The notes: generated by a model not told the origin, from the sequence alone. Shown: positions 1 through 7,996, counted from the stretch's first letter. The stretch: 12,989 nucleotides of DNA from CAZFLD01 sp964519835 (GCA_964519835.1 CAZFLD010000097.1:1-12989), one strand, 5' to 3'. A program made the numbers and translations.

Positions 1-316
1 CCCCGATATCTGGCCATAGGGGCGCACGGATAGCTGCTGCACGATTCATAGCAGCAGCAGATTCAGATCCCGGGACGCCCGCCGGGAACGACGAGGTATC
101 GACTTCCGGCGAGCATTTAGTCGCGACGCGTATTGGTGTCGGGCGCGATGAGTGACACAAAAACCTCATCGTCGCATTCGAACATGCGCGCGGCGCCCAC
201 GTGGGACACGGGGCACCTTCGCTCTTCGATATCGTTCCGCCACTCTCTACAAGCGAAAGAAGCTTCTTAGGTTCGATGCGCCGGATAGCGCAACACCCGT
301 CTATCAACCCGCCGCG
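1..316. other. Gene-free left margin, 316 bp
   Basis: No open frame here has a credible start, ribosome-binding site or recognisable product. What can be seen is structural: an 8-bp hairpin at 33-58, a small inverted repeat GATGAG/CTCATC at 147-170, and a 12-bp palindrome centred on AAGCTT at 257-268. The stretch lies downstream of the VWA gene, which reads leftwards into it, so it probably contains that gene's 3' untranslated region and perhaps control sequence for a gene beyond the window. No tRNA fold could be built. Confidence 0.5.
33..58. repeat. Inverted repeat, 8-bp stem
   Basis: GCTGCTGC at 33-40 pairs perfectly with GCAGCAGC at 51-58 around a 10-nt loop. Neither side is followed by a T-run, so it is not a standard intrinsic terminator. 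Its role is unknown. Confidence 0.4.
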
Positions 317-333
317 TCAGAAGCTGACGCGGC
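311..333 (-). terminator. Perfect hairpin spanning the VWA gene stop codon
   Basis: GCCGCGTCAG (311-320) and CTGACGCGGC (324-333) form a perfect 10-bp stem with a 3-nt loop. The stop codon of the VWA gene (317-319, minus strand) lies inside the stem. On the minus strand the stem is followed by GGGTTGATAG, so there is no U-run and this is not a textbook intrinsic terminator. It could end transcription without a U-tract, protect the mRNA 3' end, or be coincidental in GC-rich DNA. Confidence 0.4.
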
Positions 334-3265
334 CGATGTCTACAACGTCGCCGGCGCCGCGGAGGCGCACGGTGACTGCCTGCCGCTTTTCTTCCGGGCG
401 GCCGTAGTCGGTGAAGATTTCCACCTGAAGCGTAACCGAACCGACTAAGGTAACGGCGCCACTACCGAAGTAGTTGGCCTGCACGACATAGGACCCCTTC
501 TCCGCCTCGCGGATGAAGTACTCTTCGGGTCCGTAGCCGTTCACGTAGTCTCGGCTCAGATACTCCCCAAAGGAGCCGCGGGAGTTGCCGTAGTAGATAC
601 GCTCACCGGAAGGGCTTGTAACCCAGAGGTCCATGTCGGTAAGGTCCGCATCCCAACTCAGGACAACACGAAGATCGGTGTCCAAGAGACGAACAAACCG
701 CTCATCGATGTCCGGCACGGCAAGGCCTGCCGCCTCGGCCTTGGGAATAAAGCTGTTTATCTCCATAAGAGCGGTGTTGGTAATTTCCGGGAACCGGCCG
801 TCCCATTCACCGGTCGCAACGTCCCAGAGGAGCGCAATTGCCTCCGTGTACTCGTTCAAACGGCCGAGCACAAGGGCAAGGTCCCGGTAGCTCTGCGGCT
901 CCTCGGGTCGCATCACAAGGACCCGACGGAACACGGACTCCGACAGCTCGAGCTCCTCGGCCTGGTCCAGTCGATGGGCCAAGACCCGCAGAAGCTGGGG
1001 ATTCTCGAGCTCGACCTCGGCCAGGTTCGACCAGATTCGAATCGCAATCGCCGTATTCCCTTCGTCCAGGAAGAAGTCTCCGGAGTCCACAAAAAACGAC
1101 GGAGAGGAGGCCCATTCGTCGGACAGGTCAAGGTAGACGCTGTACCGCTCACCGTCGGGCGCATCGCGTAGCTCGCGCAGATAGGGCGTGTCGGGATCCC
1201 ATGGCGCAAGCTCGGTCACACCGCCGCTTGCCCCGTGGTCTTCGCCGCCCGGCTCGCTTCCTTCCTCCGTCCGACCGTCCGACATGTCGGCTGCGGTCAC
1301 ACTTGGGCTCGGCTCGCCGGCGCCGCCCATCGAATCACGCTCCATGGTTTGTTCACCCATCGGCGCGCCGGTTGTGGGCTCATCCATCTCCTCGCCACCG
1401 CCGAAGAAGCCTCCGTTCTCAGGCTCGTTGGGATCGACAAACGCGCCCCGGTGCTCCGCCTCGTACCACTCGATCCGGCGACGCCAGTCGGCCAACACCT
1501 GCTCGAGACGGTCGTCCTTCTGCTCTTCCTTCTGTCCATCCAGCTCGGCGATCCGCTCGAAGTAGTCGCGGCGCATGCGCGGCAGTGACTCGGGTGGGGG
1601 AATACGAAACTCGACATACTGCTCGAGGCTCTCGAGGATAATCAACGACGTGCCGGGGGTAACCAGTCCGAACTCACGGCCGAGTGACCGGATCTCCGAC
1701 GCGTTGGCTACCTCGTCGGCAAGAAGCTCGTTCAAGCGGGACTGAGCCCAGTAGGTAGCAAGCAAAGCACCCTCGCGCGCACCGGATCGTCGGATGGTTA
1801 CCGTCTCCGTCCGGACCTCGCCCGTGGCATCTGTGGTGTCGATAGTAAGCCTCGCCGTTGTGGTCTCGAGGCGGCCCGAGATTGTAAAGGCTTCGCCGGT
1901 GTTCCGTACGGCCGCGTCTTGGATCCGGCCTGATCGCGCAACAACTTCCACGACCGCCGGCGCCGAGACGCCGATCCGCTCCACAACGTCCGACGCCGCA
2001 AGGCGGTCCAAATTGAAGTAGGCGCCGCCGCTGCGGGTGGCAAGAGACACAAGCGCAGGCTCGTTGTAAGTGCCGCCGGGCGCAATGACAAACACGGGCT
2101 TTGTGAAGTCCTCAAAGGCTCGCTCGCCGAATGTGGCGATGCCGTCGGACACCACTATGACCATGTCCGTAGACCGGGGCGGCGTGGGCAATGTTCCCGG
2201 CTGTGTGGCACCGTCGTAGGCAAGACCGGTAAGCGCCGCCTCGAGGTCGGGCGATTGGCCTGATCGCACCCGGTACTCACCTACCAGCTCGGCCGCATTC
2301 CGAAAGGCCACCAGACGCACTCGCCCCGAACCGAGGGTGGAAAGATAGTCCGCGATGAGATCGATCAGCCTCCCGTTGTCGTGGCCTCGCCGCGATCGTG
2401 AAGCATCCCAGTAGAGCGTGATCTCGTCGGGTTTGAGCGCGGCCCCGGCAGCCTGCTCCGATGCGCTTGAGTGCTCGATGCGCACGAGGAAGTACTCGTC
2501 GTCTCCGGTGGTTTCCACCGCGGTTTGGACAAGCTCGGCGTCGGGAAGCGCCACTACAAGGTCCTCGGAAAGATCGGCGTCACGAAGGCTTGTCTCGGCC
2601 ACATAGCTGTCGCGCCAGGTGCGGAACTGAAAGTTGGCGTAGCCGCCGTCGGCTACTTCGGGCTCGGACTCAGACTCCACCACCTCAACACGGATCGAGA
2701 ACTGAGGCACCACGTCGGGAAAGTTCATCGGTAGGCGATAAAAGAGGGCGCCCCCGCGACGATTCAAGTCGGAAACGTAGCGCAGCCGGATTGTACGGCT
2801 GCCCCGGGCGGGAATCGGAAAGATCCGTGTCTGGAACACATTGCCCTGTGTCCATTCCACCAACCCCGGATCGACACCACGACGTACGATCTCTTCAAAT
2901 ACCTGTCGCCCCTCGTCACGGTCGACCACAACTCCGTCGACCATCACGCCCTGGATGTCGAGAGCGTAGCCGCTCACCGTCGCACCGGAGGGCAACGGGA
3001 AGTAGAGGTTCCCCTCCATGACTCGACTGAACGGATTGCCAAAACTCATGGTCATTGTGGTCTCGGCGACGGACCCGACGATAAGCGTCTCAACTTCCAC
3101 ACGGCCCACGCTGAGCTTTTGTAGCTCGCCGTCGTCGTCTCTGACAAAAATCACCGGTTCGACGTCGATCGGTTCTATCGGTTCGATGATGTCTTGGCCA
3201 AATGCCACAATGGGTATCAGTACGAGAAAAAGAATAGTGATTCCGATGGTGTTTGCGCGCCGCAT
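317..3265 (-). CDS. Exported VIT/VWA-domain protein with TPR-like and DUF2135-type domains
   Basis: The product is 982 aa. Residues 1-24 form a signal peptide (basic start, hydrophobic core, cut near AFGQ), so the protein is exported. Residues about 45-170 look like a VIT domain, with FPLPSGATVSGYALDI and a FEEIVRRGVDPGLVEW block. Residues about 281-435 form a VWA domain with a MIDAS-like D287-A-S-R-S, T354 and D374, so metal-dependent ligand binding is plausible. LVTPGTSLIILES near 535-546 is typical after VIT-VWA pairs. A charged helix (560-605) leads to a Gly/Glu/Ser-rich linker (about 612-690), then TPR-like helices (about 730-845). Residues about 865-965 (WDADLTDMDLWVTSPSG...) match the DUF2135 style. 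AGGAGG at 3271-3276 lies 5 nt before the ATG. It appears to be a single-gene unit. The domains suggest envelope protein-protein interaction; the actual function is unknown. Confidence 0.88.
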   Translation of the reverse strand: MRRANTIGITILFLVLIPIVAFGQDIIEPIEPIDVEPVIFVRDDDGELQKLSVGRVEVETLIVGSVAETTMTMSFGNPFSRVMEGNLYFPLPSGATVSGYALDIQGVMVDGVVVDRDEGRQVFEEIVRRGVDPGLVEWTQGNVFQTRIFPIPARGSRTIRLRYVSDLNRRGGALFYRLPMNFPDVVPQFSIRVEVVESESEPEVADGGYANFQFRTWRDSYVAETSLRDADLSEDLVVALPDAELVQTAVETTGDDEYFLVRIEHSSASEQAAGAALKPDEITLYWDASRSRRGHDNGRLIDLIADYLSTLGSGRVRLVAFRNAAELVGEYRVRSGQSPDLEAALTGLAYDGATQPGTLPTPPRSTDMVIVVSDGIATFGERAFEDFTKPVFVIAPGGTYNEPALVSLATRSGGAYFNLDRLAASDVVERIGVSAPAVVEVVARSGRIQDAAVRNTGEAFTISGRLETTTARLTIDTTDATGEVRTETVTIRRSGAREGALLATYWAQSRLNELLADEVANASEIRSLGREFGLVTPGTSLIILESLEQYVEFRIPPPESLPRMRRDYFERIAELDGQKEEQKDDRLEQVLADWRRRIEWYEAEHRGAFVDPNEPENGGFFGGGEEMDEPTTGAPMGEQTMERDSMGGAGEPSPSVTAADMSDGRTEEGSEPGGEDHGASGGVTELAPWDPDTPYLRELRDAPDGERYSVYLDLSDEWASSPSFFVDSGDFFLDEGNTAIAIRIWSNLAEVELENPQLLRVLAHRLDQAEELELSESVFRRVLVMRPEEPQSYRDLALVLGRLNEYTEAIALLWDVATGEWDGRFPEITNTALMEINSFIPKAEAAGLAVPDIDERFVRLLDTDLRVVLSWDADLTDMDLWVTSPSGERIYYGNSRGSFGEYLSRDYVNGYGPEEYFIREAEKGSYVVQANYFGSGAVTLVGSVTLQVEIFTDYGRPEEKRQAVTVRLRGAGDVVDIGRVSF

Positions 3266-3307
3266 AGGGGCCTCCTCGCCTGGTGTTGGCTGTATCAGGC
3301 TCTTCGC

Positions 3308-3335
3308 AGTATAGCGCGGTTCACCAAACGGAACC
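3308..3335 (-). promoter_or_regulatory. Possible promoter of the VWA gene with an inverted repeat at -35
   Basis: On the minus strand, TATACT (3313-3308) is a good -10 hexamer about 35 nt upstream of the VWA gene's AGGAGG. No good -35 is present at the right distance. That position is instead occupied by the inverted repeat GGTTC-N8-GAACC (3318-3335). This arrangement could mean a regulated promoter, but five-base arms are weak evidence. Confidence 0.33.
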
Positions 3336-3353
3336 CAGCGGCAACCGGGCAGG

Positions 3354-4319
3354 TTACGGAACGTTAACTACGACGTCGGCGAAACGGGGGGCGGTCGCGG
3401 GGGCGCCGGCCCGGCTATCGGCCCCGCGACGATACTGCTTGGGCGTAACGCCCGTGGCCAGACGAAACCGCCGATGGAAGTGCTCAGCCGACGAGAAGCC
3501 GGTCCTTTGCAGTACATCGACTGAACGGTACCCACTGGATAGGAGACGGCAGGCCTCTTCGATGCGCAATCGCTCTACCAAGGCGGCCGGAGACACGCCC
3601 AGCTCCGACCTAAAAAGGCGATGGAGCTGACGCACACTTACCCCTGAATAGGCGGCCAGCTCGGCGTTCGACAAGCGTTGCGTGAGAGAGCTGGAAACGT
3701 GAGCAACAACACTTCGAACCAGGGAGGAGGCGTTTTGAAAAATATCTCTGCTGCTGAGTCTTTTGCGGAACAATGCAAAAAGCTCCAGCACCTTGATGTA
3801 GACCAAATAGTGATCCGAACCTTCTGAGCTCACGAGCTCTTGCTCGATGGCCCTCATCACCGAGCCGATTTCCGGTACCCGGCTGAGAACGGTGGCTTTG
3901 TCAATGTGGAGCGACTCGGCAAGCCGGCGCAGATCGCCGTAGCGGCGATCCGGCCCCAGCATCTGCACGCGAACGGTCTGGCGACCGAGCAGCGCCCGCG
4001 GCGGCAAAATGTTGCTGTCGGAAGTCTGCACCACATCGTCGGTCTGAATCCCGGCCCAAAAAAAGGACATTCCGGAACCGTCGACGGAGAAGCAGTGCTC
4101 GACGCCGGGCGGCGTCAGGACACAGTCGTGTGTGGACAGACACACCGCGTTTGAGCCGGCCAACAGGACGACGTCGGCGGCGCCTGATTCGATGTATACA
4201 AACTCATAGCCGAGGTGCCGGTGTGCGTCGAAGGTGAAGCTGCCGGCGGAGATACAATAGCCGAAGTGCGTGAGACGCGGGAACTCGGGAATAGGAAACT
4301 CGCGAAGCTCAAAGCTCAC
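3354..4319 (-). CDS. AraC-family transcriptional regulator, methyltransferase side
   Basis: With the GTG at 4319 as start, the product is 321 aa. Residues about 15-105 form a cupin-like ligand-binding arm (LTHFG, HRHLGYE at 33-39, PPGVEH at 70-75, NILPP near 103-107). Residues about 205-298 form the double helix-turn-helix DNA-binding domain, including NAELAAYSGVSVRQLHRLFR and the family ending GFSSAEHFHRRFRLATGVTPKQYR. The frame opens earlier at a TTG (4337). I prefer the GTG because the protein then starts exactly 20 residues up to and including LTHFG, the same as its paralogue at 9104. No Shine-Dalgarno sequence precedes either start. It is divergent from the UroD-like gene, its most likely target. 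The tail after residue 300 is Ala/Arg-rich and unconserved. Confidence 0.9.
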   Translation of the reverse strand: MSFELREFPIPEFPRLTHFGYCISAGSFTFDAHRHLGYEFVYIESGAADVVLLAGSNAVCLSTHDCVLTPPGVEHCFSVDGSGMSFFWAGIQTDDVVQTSDSNILPPRALLGRQTVRVQMLGPDRRYGDLRRLAESLHIDKATVLSRVPEIGSVMRAIEQELVSSEGSDHYLVYIKVLELFALFRKRLSSRDIFQNASSLVRSVVAHVSSSLTQRLSNAELAAYSGVSVRQLHRLFRSELGVSPAALVERLRIEEACRLLSSGYRSVDVLQRTGFSSAEHFHRRFRLATGVTPKQYRRGADSRAGAPATAPRFADVVVNVP

Positions 4320-4325
4320 TACGGC

Positions 4326-4355
4326 AGAATAAATCAATTAAGCGTCGCTATTCAA
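4326..4355 (-). promoter_or_regulatory. Predicted promoter of the first AraC gene
   Basis: On the minus strand, TTGAAT (4355-4350) and TATTCT (4331-4326) are separated by 18 bp. Only 6 nt (GCCGTA) lie between the -10 hexamer and the GTG at 4319, so transcription would start at or next to the start codon. The hexamers match consensus at four of six positions each, so the call is moderate. The same geometry in the paralogue's promoter supports it. Confidence 0.42.
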
Positions 4356-4425
4356 CAATTCGGGGCGCATCGAGGCACCGTAAACTGGTATCAGCCAAGG
4401 CGTTTTTTGCCGTGCCGTCCCAAAC

Positions 4426-4429
4426 GGAG
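4426..4429 (+). promoter_or_regulatory. Ribosome-binding site fixing the UroD-like start
   Basis: GGAG lies 4 nt before the ATG at 4434 and 7 nt before the ATG at 4437. The second spacing is the better one. The frame is open back to 4215, but that upstream part overlaps the first AraC gene and lacks a site of its own. Confidence 0.6.
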
Positions 4430-4436
4430 TTACATG

Positions 4437-5516
4437 ATGGAATCCAACAACACAATGACCCCAAAACAAAGAGTAATGACGGTCCTGGGCCATAACGTTC
4501 CCGACCGCGTCCCGGTGGTACCACAAGCGTTTATGTTTGCCTGCGAAACGGCCGGATATCGAATCGGAGACGTGAACAAAAACGGACGCCTTATGGCCGA
4601 GAGCCACCGCATATGCCGCGAGAAATACGGCTACGACGGCGTGGTCATTGACATTGATGATGCTTCGTTGGCCGAAGCCTGCGGGGCAAAGATCGTCTTT
4701 CGAGAGCAAGAGGTCGCGATTGTTGATGAGCACGAACCCGTCCTCGAGGATCTCAAGATGATCCACGACATGGAGCTCCCGGACCCGAGGAACAGCGCTC
4801 GATTGCCGGAATGGCTTATCGCTACGGAAGAGCTCGTGTCGACCTTCGGCGACGAGGTCTTTGTCATGGGCCGTGCTGATCAGGGCCCCTTTGACCTTGC
4901 CTGCCTGCTCAGAGGCACATCCAATTTTATGATGGACCTCATCGAGGCCGACCCGCAGGACATCTGGGCGGTTTTGGATTGGTGCCGCCGGGCAACACTA
5001 CGATTTGCTCAGGCCCAAAAAGATGCTGGGGCTCACGCCACGTCCATCGGAGACAGCTACGCCGGTCCGGCGCTGATGTCGCCCGCCATGTACCGGCAGT
5101 TCGCCCTGGAGCACGAGGTCACGCTCACCAAACAAGTCCAGGACTACGGTATTCCGTTTTCCATCCACATCTGCGGCAATACGAACCAGATCATCGAAGA
5201 CCTCGTCTCCACCCAGGCGCGCATTCTCGAAGTGGACTGGCAGGTGGACATAAAGCGGGCCTCCGAGCTGACCCGCGGCAAGGCAGTCCTGATGGGAAAC
5301 ATCGATCCCAGTGATCCGCTTGTGTTCGGCACTCCGGAAGATGTCGACGCCAAGGCAAAGGCGATCATCGAGGATACCCGCGGCATGGACATCATCTTGA
5401 GCTCGGGCTGCGCGATGGGTAGGAATACAAAGCCCGAGAACATGGAGGCTATGGTGCAAGCCCCCAAGAAGTACGGGACGCGAGAGCAAATACTACACAT
5501 AAACGCCGGCGCATAG
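4437..5516 (+). CDS. UroD/MtaA-superfamily protein (corrinoid methyltransferase type)
   Basis: The product is 359 aa, a usual length for MtaA/CmuA-type members of the uroporphyrinogen decarboxylase superfamily. Visible family marks are TPKQRVMTVLGHNVPDRVPVVP near the start, GRADQGPFDLA (145-155), GDSYAGPALMSP (205-216), and MGNIDPSDPLVFGTPEDV (286-303). The zinc-site residues of MtaA-type methyltransferases appear present: H244 and C246 in HICGN, and C325 in SSGCAMG. True haem-pathway UroD lacks this H-x-C...C set, so methyl transfer is more likely than porphyrin decarboxylation. No corrinoid protein or partner methyltransferase lies nearby, so the methyl donor and acceptor are unknown. The gene is divergent from an AraC regulator and convergent with the sugar permease 12 bp away. 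The family call is firm; the reaction is inferred. Confidence 0.88.
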   Translation: MESNNTMTPKQRVMTVLGHNVPDRVPVVPQAFMFACETAGYRIGDVNKNGRLMAESHRICREKYGYDGVVIDIDDASLAEACGAKIVFREQEVAIVDEHEPVLEDLKMIHDMELPDPRNSARLPEWLIATEELVSTFGDEVFVMGRADQGPFDLACLLRGTSNFMMDLIEADPQDIWAVLDWCRRATLRFAQAQKDAGAHATSIGDSYAGPALMSPAMYRQFALEHEVTLTKQVQDYGIPFSIHICGNTNQIIEDLVSTQARILEVDWQVDIKRASELTRGKAVLMGNIDPSDPLVFGTPEDVDAKAKAIIEDTRGMDIILSSGCAMGRNTKPENMEAMVQAPKKYGTREQILHINAGA

Positions 5517-5537
5517 GCGCGCCGCTCGCTACGCGGC
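5508..5537. terminator. GC-rich hairpins between the convergent UroD-like and permease genes
   Basis: Two alternative short hairpins fill the junction: GGCGC-N6-GCGCC (5508-5523), over the UroD-like stop, and GCCGC-N7-GCGGC (5521-5537), over the permease stop at 5529-5531. On the plus strand the second is followed by a broken T-rich run (tttcgctttt). It could act as a compact shared terminator for both directions, but the stems are only 5 bp and the T-run is poor. Confidence 0.3.
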
Positions 5538-6521
5538 CGCTTTCGCTTTTGGTGTTCTTCGACGCGCGCCCGGCTGTACCATCCGAAGACTGTTGACCAA
5601 GATGGCCGCAAGGATAAGCGCTCCCCGGACAACAAGCTGCCAGTACTGGCTTATATTCAAAAGCGTCATGCCGTTGATGATGATTCCGAGGAAAAAGATA
5701 CCGACCAGCGTTCCGCGGATATTGCCTGCGCCGCCGGCCAGGCTTGCCCCACCGATGATAACCGCTGAGATAATCTGCAGCTCCCAACCCCGGGCAACCG
5801 TGGGGGTCCCCGCCATAATCTGCGATGAGACAAGAATACCGGTCAGACCGGCAAGTCCGCCCGTCACCGCAAAGAGGATATACTTTATCTTCCGTACATT
5901 GATGCCGTTGAGGCGGGCCGCCTCGGCGTTGCCACCGACCGCATAGACCGAACGACCAAAGGAAGTATGGCTCATCAAAAAGCTAAATGCCACAAAAACA
6001 ACGATTAAAAAGAGGGCAGGGACGGGTATGCCGAGTATGTCGCCACCACCAAGGAAGTTGTACCACTGAGGAAATGAGGTAATCGGAAAACCGTCGGTTA
6101 TTAGGTTGGCAATGCCGGATAGGACCGTTAGGTAGGCAAGGCTTGTGATAAAAGTAGGAACGCCAAAGGCGTTTCGCATGTAGGCGATGGTCCATCCGAC
6201 CAAAGAAGAAAGGGCAATAGTCAATACGGCGGCCAAAGGCACCGCAAGACCAAGAGCCATGCCGACGCCGGCAAATGCCTGCACAAGCCAGGCGATAACA
6301 ACGCCGGCAAATGCCACGGCCGAACCCACCGAGAGGTCGATCTCTCCCGAAATGATAACCGCCGTCATACTAAAGGCGATGATCCCTTGCAGGGCGACAT
6401 TTCGCATCACGTTCAAGACGTTCCGCACCGAGAGAAAACCCGTTGCGGTGAACGCGAAAACGATAAAGAGCACGACAAGAACGAGCTCCATAATGTAGCG
6501 CTCGAGATGCAATCGTCTCAT
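5529..6521 (-). CDS. Sugar ABC transporter permease (RbsC-like, CUT2 class)
   Basis: The product is a 330-aa hydrophobic inner-membrane protein of the ribose/xylose-type permease family, which normally works as a homodimer with a double-domain ATPase. It carries the family block GEIDLSVGS (59-67) and the cytoplasmic ATPase-contact region IIGGASLAGGAGNIRGTLVG (255-274). About eight to ten membrane segments can be read. Its ATG overlaps the ATPase stop by 4 nt (ATGA), and AGGAG at 6533-6529 lies 7 nt upstream, so the two genes are translationally coupled. A basic Arg/Lys-rich tail (317-327) fits a cytoplasmic C terminus. It is the last gene of the operon. The substrate cannot be read from the permease; a pentose, hexose or polyol are all possible. 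Confidence 0.93.
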   Translation of the reverse strand: MRRLHLERYIMELVLVVLFIVFAFTATGFLSVRNVLNVMRNVALQGIIAFSMTAVIISGEIDLSVGSAVAFAGVVIAWLVQAFAGVGMALGLAVPLAAVLTIALSSLVGWTIAYMRNAFGVPTFITSLAYLTVLSGIANLITDGFPITSFPQWYNFLGGGDILGIPVPALFLIVVFVAFSFLMSHTSFGRSVYAVGGNAEAARLNGINVRKIKYILFAVTGGLAGLTGILVSSQIMAGTPTVARGWELQIISAVIIGGASLAGGAGNIRGTLVGIFFLGIIINGMTLLNISQYWQLVVRGALILAAILVNSLRMVQPGARRRTPKAKAAA

Positions 6522-7996
6522 TCATGCACTCCTATGCAGGCGGAGTACACCTTCTCCACCGTTACCGATTTGGGGTCGATCTCTTGCTTCAGCGCTCCAT
6601 CACGAAGGACCAGGATACGATGGCAGAGCTCAATAAGCTCCTCGAGTTCGGTAGAAACGACGATCGTCGCAATACCTTCTTCGGACAGCTTCCACACTAT
6701 CCGGAAAATCTGTTGTTTTGCCTCTACGTCGATGCCGCGGGACGGCTCGTCGAGGAGCACGACCGTAGGAAGATCGTTGAGCCAGTTACCGACAACGACT
6801 TTTTGCTGGTTTCCGCCGCTCAACGACGACACGGGCAGATCCAAGCTGCCGACCTTGATGGACAGATCCTCGACTTGTCGGCTCGCAGCTTCACGCTCCA
6901 AGCTCTTCTTGCGGACACCTCGGCTGGTGTATCGATGCCGCGCTGCAAGTGTCAAGTTTTGCAGCACCGTTTGGACTTGAATAAGACCCTGAGTTTTTCT
7001 GTTCTCCGGCGTGTATGCGAGGCCGTTCCGTTTGAGTGACTCCGGGGTAAAACGCCGAACCTCACGGCCATGTACACGCACCGTACCTCTATCAAAAGGA
7101 TCGGCCCCAAAAATCGCCCGCAACAGCTCCGTACGTCCACTTCCGAGCATGCCCGCAATGCCGAGGATCTCCCCCTCTCGAAGCTCAAAAGCGACATCTC
7201 GGTAGAACGGTTCCCGTGTCATGCCGATGACTTCCAGGACTGTCTTCGCCGTCTCCGGAAGAGGCGGTGTCAGGCTCTTGTGCTCCACGTCTCCGAACAT
7301 CATCGAGACTACGTCGTTAAGTGTGATTTCCGACAGCTCACGGTGGCCCACCAACTCGCCGTCGCGGAGGACCGTTACGGTATCCGCAATCATAGGCAGT
7401 TCCTGGAGACGGTGCGATATGTAGAGAATAACAACGCCACGCTCCCGAATCTTGCGAACGACCGAGAAAAGCCGGCTGACCTCGTCCTGGGAAAGGGCTG
7501 ACGTTGGCTCATCCAGAATCAAGACCCGAAGATCATGGTTGATTGCCTTTGCAATCTCCACGAGTTGCTGCCAGCCGACGCTCAGAGAGCCCACCGGGAC
7601 GTCTACGTCGACCTCCAGGTCAAGCTCTCTCAACACCACTCGCGCGCGCTCCTTGGTCCCATGCCAATCGATCTTTGGACCCTTGTGAGGCAGACTCTGA
7701 AAACAGATATTCTCGGCGACGGAAAGATCGGGAAAGAGCGACAACTCCTGATACACCGTAGCAATACCGTTCCGGATCGCCTCGGCTGTCGAACCCATAT
7801 TAAGCGTCGTGCCGTCCAGACGTACCGTGCCGGTGTCCGGAAGCTCGGCGCCCGAGATCATCTTGATTGCGGTGGATTTGCCCGAGCCGTTCTTGCCGAC
7901 TATAGCGTTGACCTTTCCGCCCGCAAATCGGACGGAAAGGTCGGCAACGGCGACGGTGCCCGGATACTCTTTACGTAGATGGTGTAACTCAAGCAC
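6518..7996 (-). CDS. Sugar ABC transporter ATPase with two ATP-binding domains (RbsA/MglA-like)
   Basis: The product is 492 aa with two fused ABC domains, the CUT2 layout. Domain 1: Walker A GKNGSGKST (34-42), a variant signature LSVGWQQ (138-144), Walker B LILDEPTSAL (159-168), switch H195. Domain 2: Walker A is degenerate (GMLGSGRT, 282-289, Arg in place of Lys), which is normal in this family, followed by signature LSGGNQQK (392-399) and Walker B VVLLDEPSRGID (412-423). It powers import of the sugar delivered by the binding protein. It starts at a GTG 31 nt after the binding-protein gene with no strong ribosome-binding site, which may keep its level below that of the binding protein. It overlaps the permease gene by 4 nt. 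Confidence 0.95.
   Translation of the reverse strand: MLELHHLRKEYPGTVAVADLSVRFAGGKVNAIVGKNGSGKSTAIKMISGAELPDTGTVRLDGTTLNMGSTAEAIRNGIATVYQELSLFPDLSVAENICFQSLPHKGPKIDWHGTKERARVVLRELDLEVDVDVPVGSLSVGWQQLVEIAKAINHDLRVLILDEPTSALSQDEVSRLFSVVRKIRERGVVILYISHRLQELPMIADTVTVLRDGELVGHRELSEITLNDVVSMMFGDVEHKSLTPPLPETAKTVLEVIGMTREPFYRDVAFELREGEILGIAGMLGSGRTELLRAIFGADPFDRGTVRVHGREVRRFTPESLKRNGLAYTPENRKTQGLIQVQTVLQNLTLAARHRYTSRGVRKKSLEREAASRQVEDLSIKVGSLDLPVSSLSGGNQQKVVVGNWLNDLPTVVLLDEPSRGIDVEAKQQIFRIVWKLSEEGIATIVVSTELEELIELCHRILVLRDGALKQEIDPKSVTVEKVYSACIGVHE

Noticed and set aside
19..95. tRNA-like stretch with a GATTCAGATCC segment
   Set aside because: The T-stem, acceptor stem and anticodon arm cannot be paired consistently.
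148..270. 40-codon plus-strand frame beginning MSDTKTSSSHSN
   Set aside because: There is no ribosome-binding site, no recognisable motif and no conservation evidence.
838..1641. 267-codon Arg/Pro-rich plus-strand frame inside the VWA gene
   Set aside because: The Arg/Pro/Ser-rich composition is typical of antisense reading of a GC-rich gene, and the VWA domains are clear on the other strand.
4320..4337. TTG at 4337 as start of the first AraC gene
   Set aside because: It has no Shine-Dalgarno sequence, and it would place the start upstream of the predicted -10 element; the GTG at 4319 aligns with the paralogue's start.
4215..4433. Longer version of the UroD-like protein starting at 4215
   Set aside because: The extension overlaps the first AraC gene antisense, has no ribosome-binding site, and family homology begins only after the ATGs at 4434/4437.
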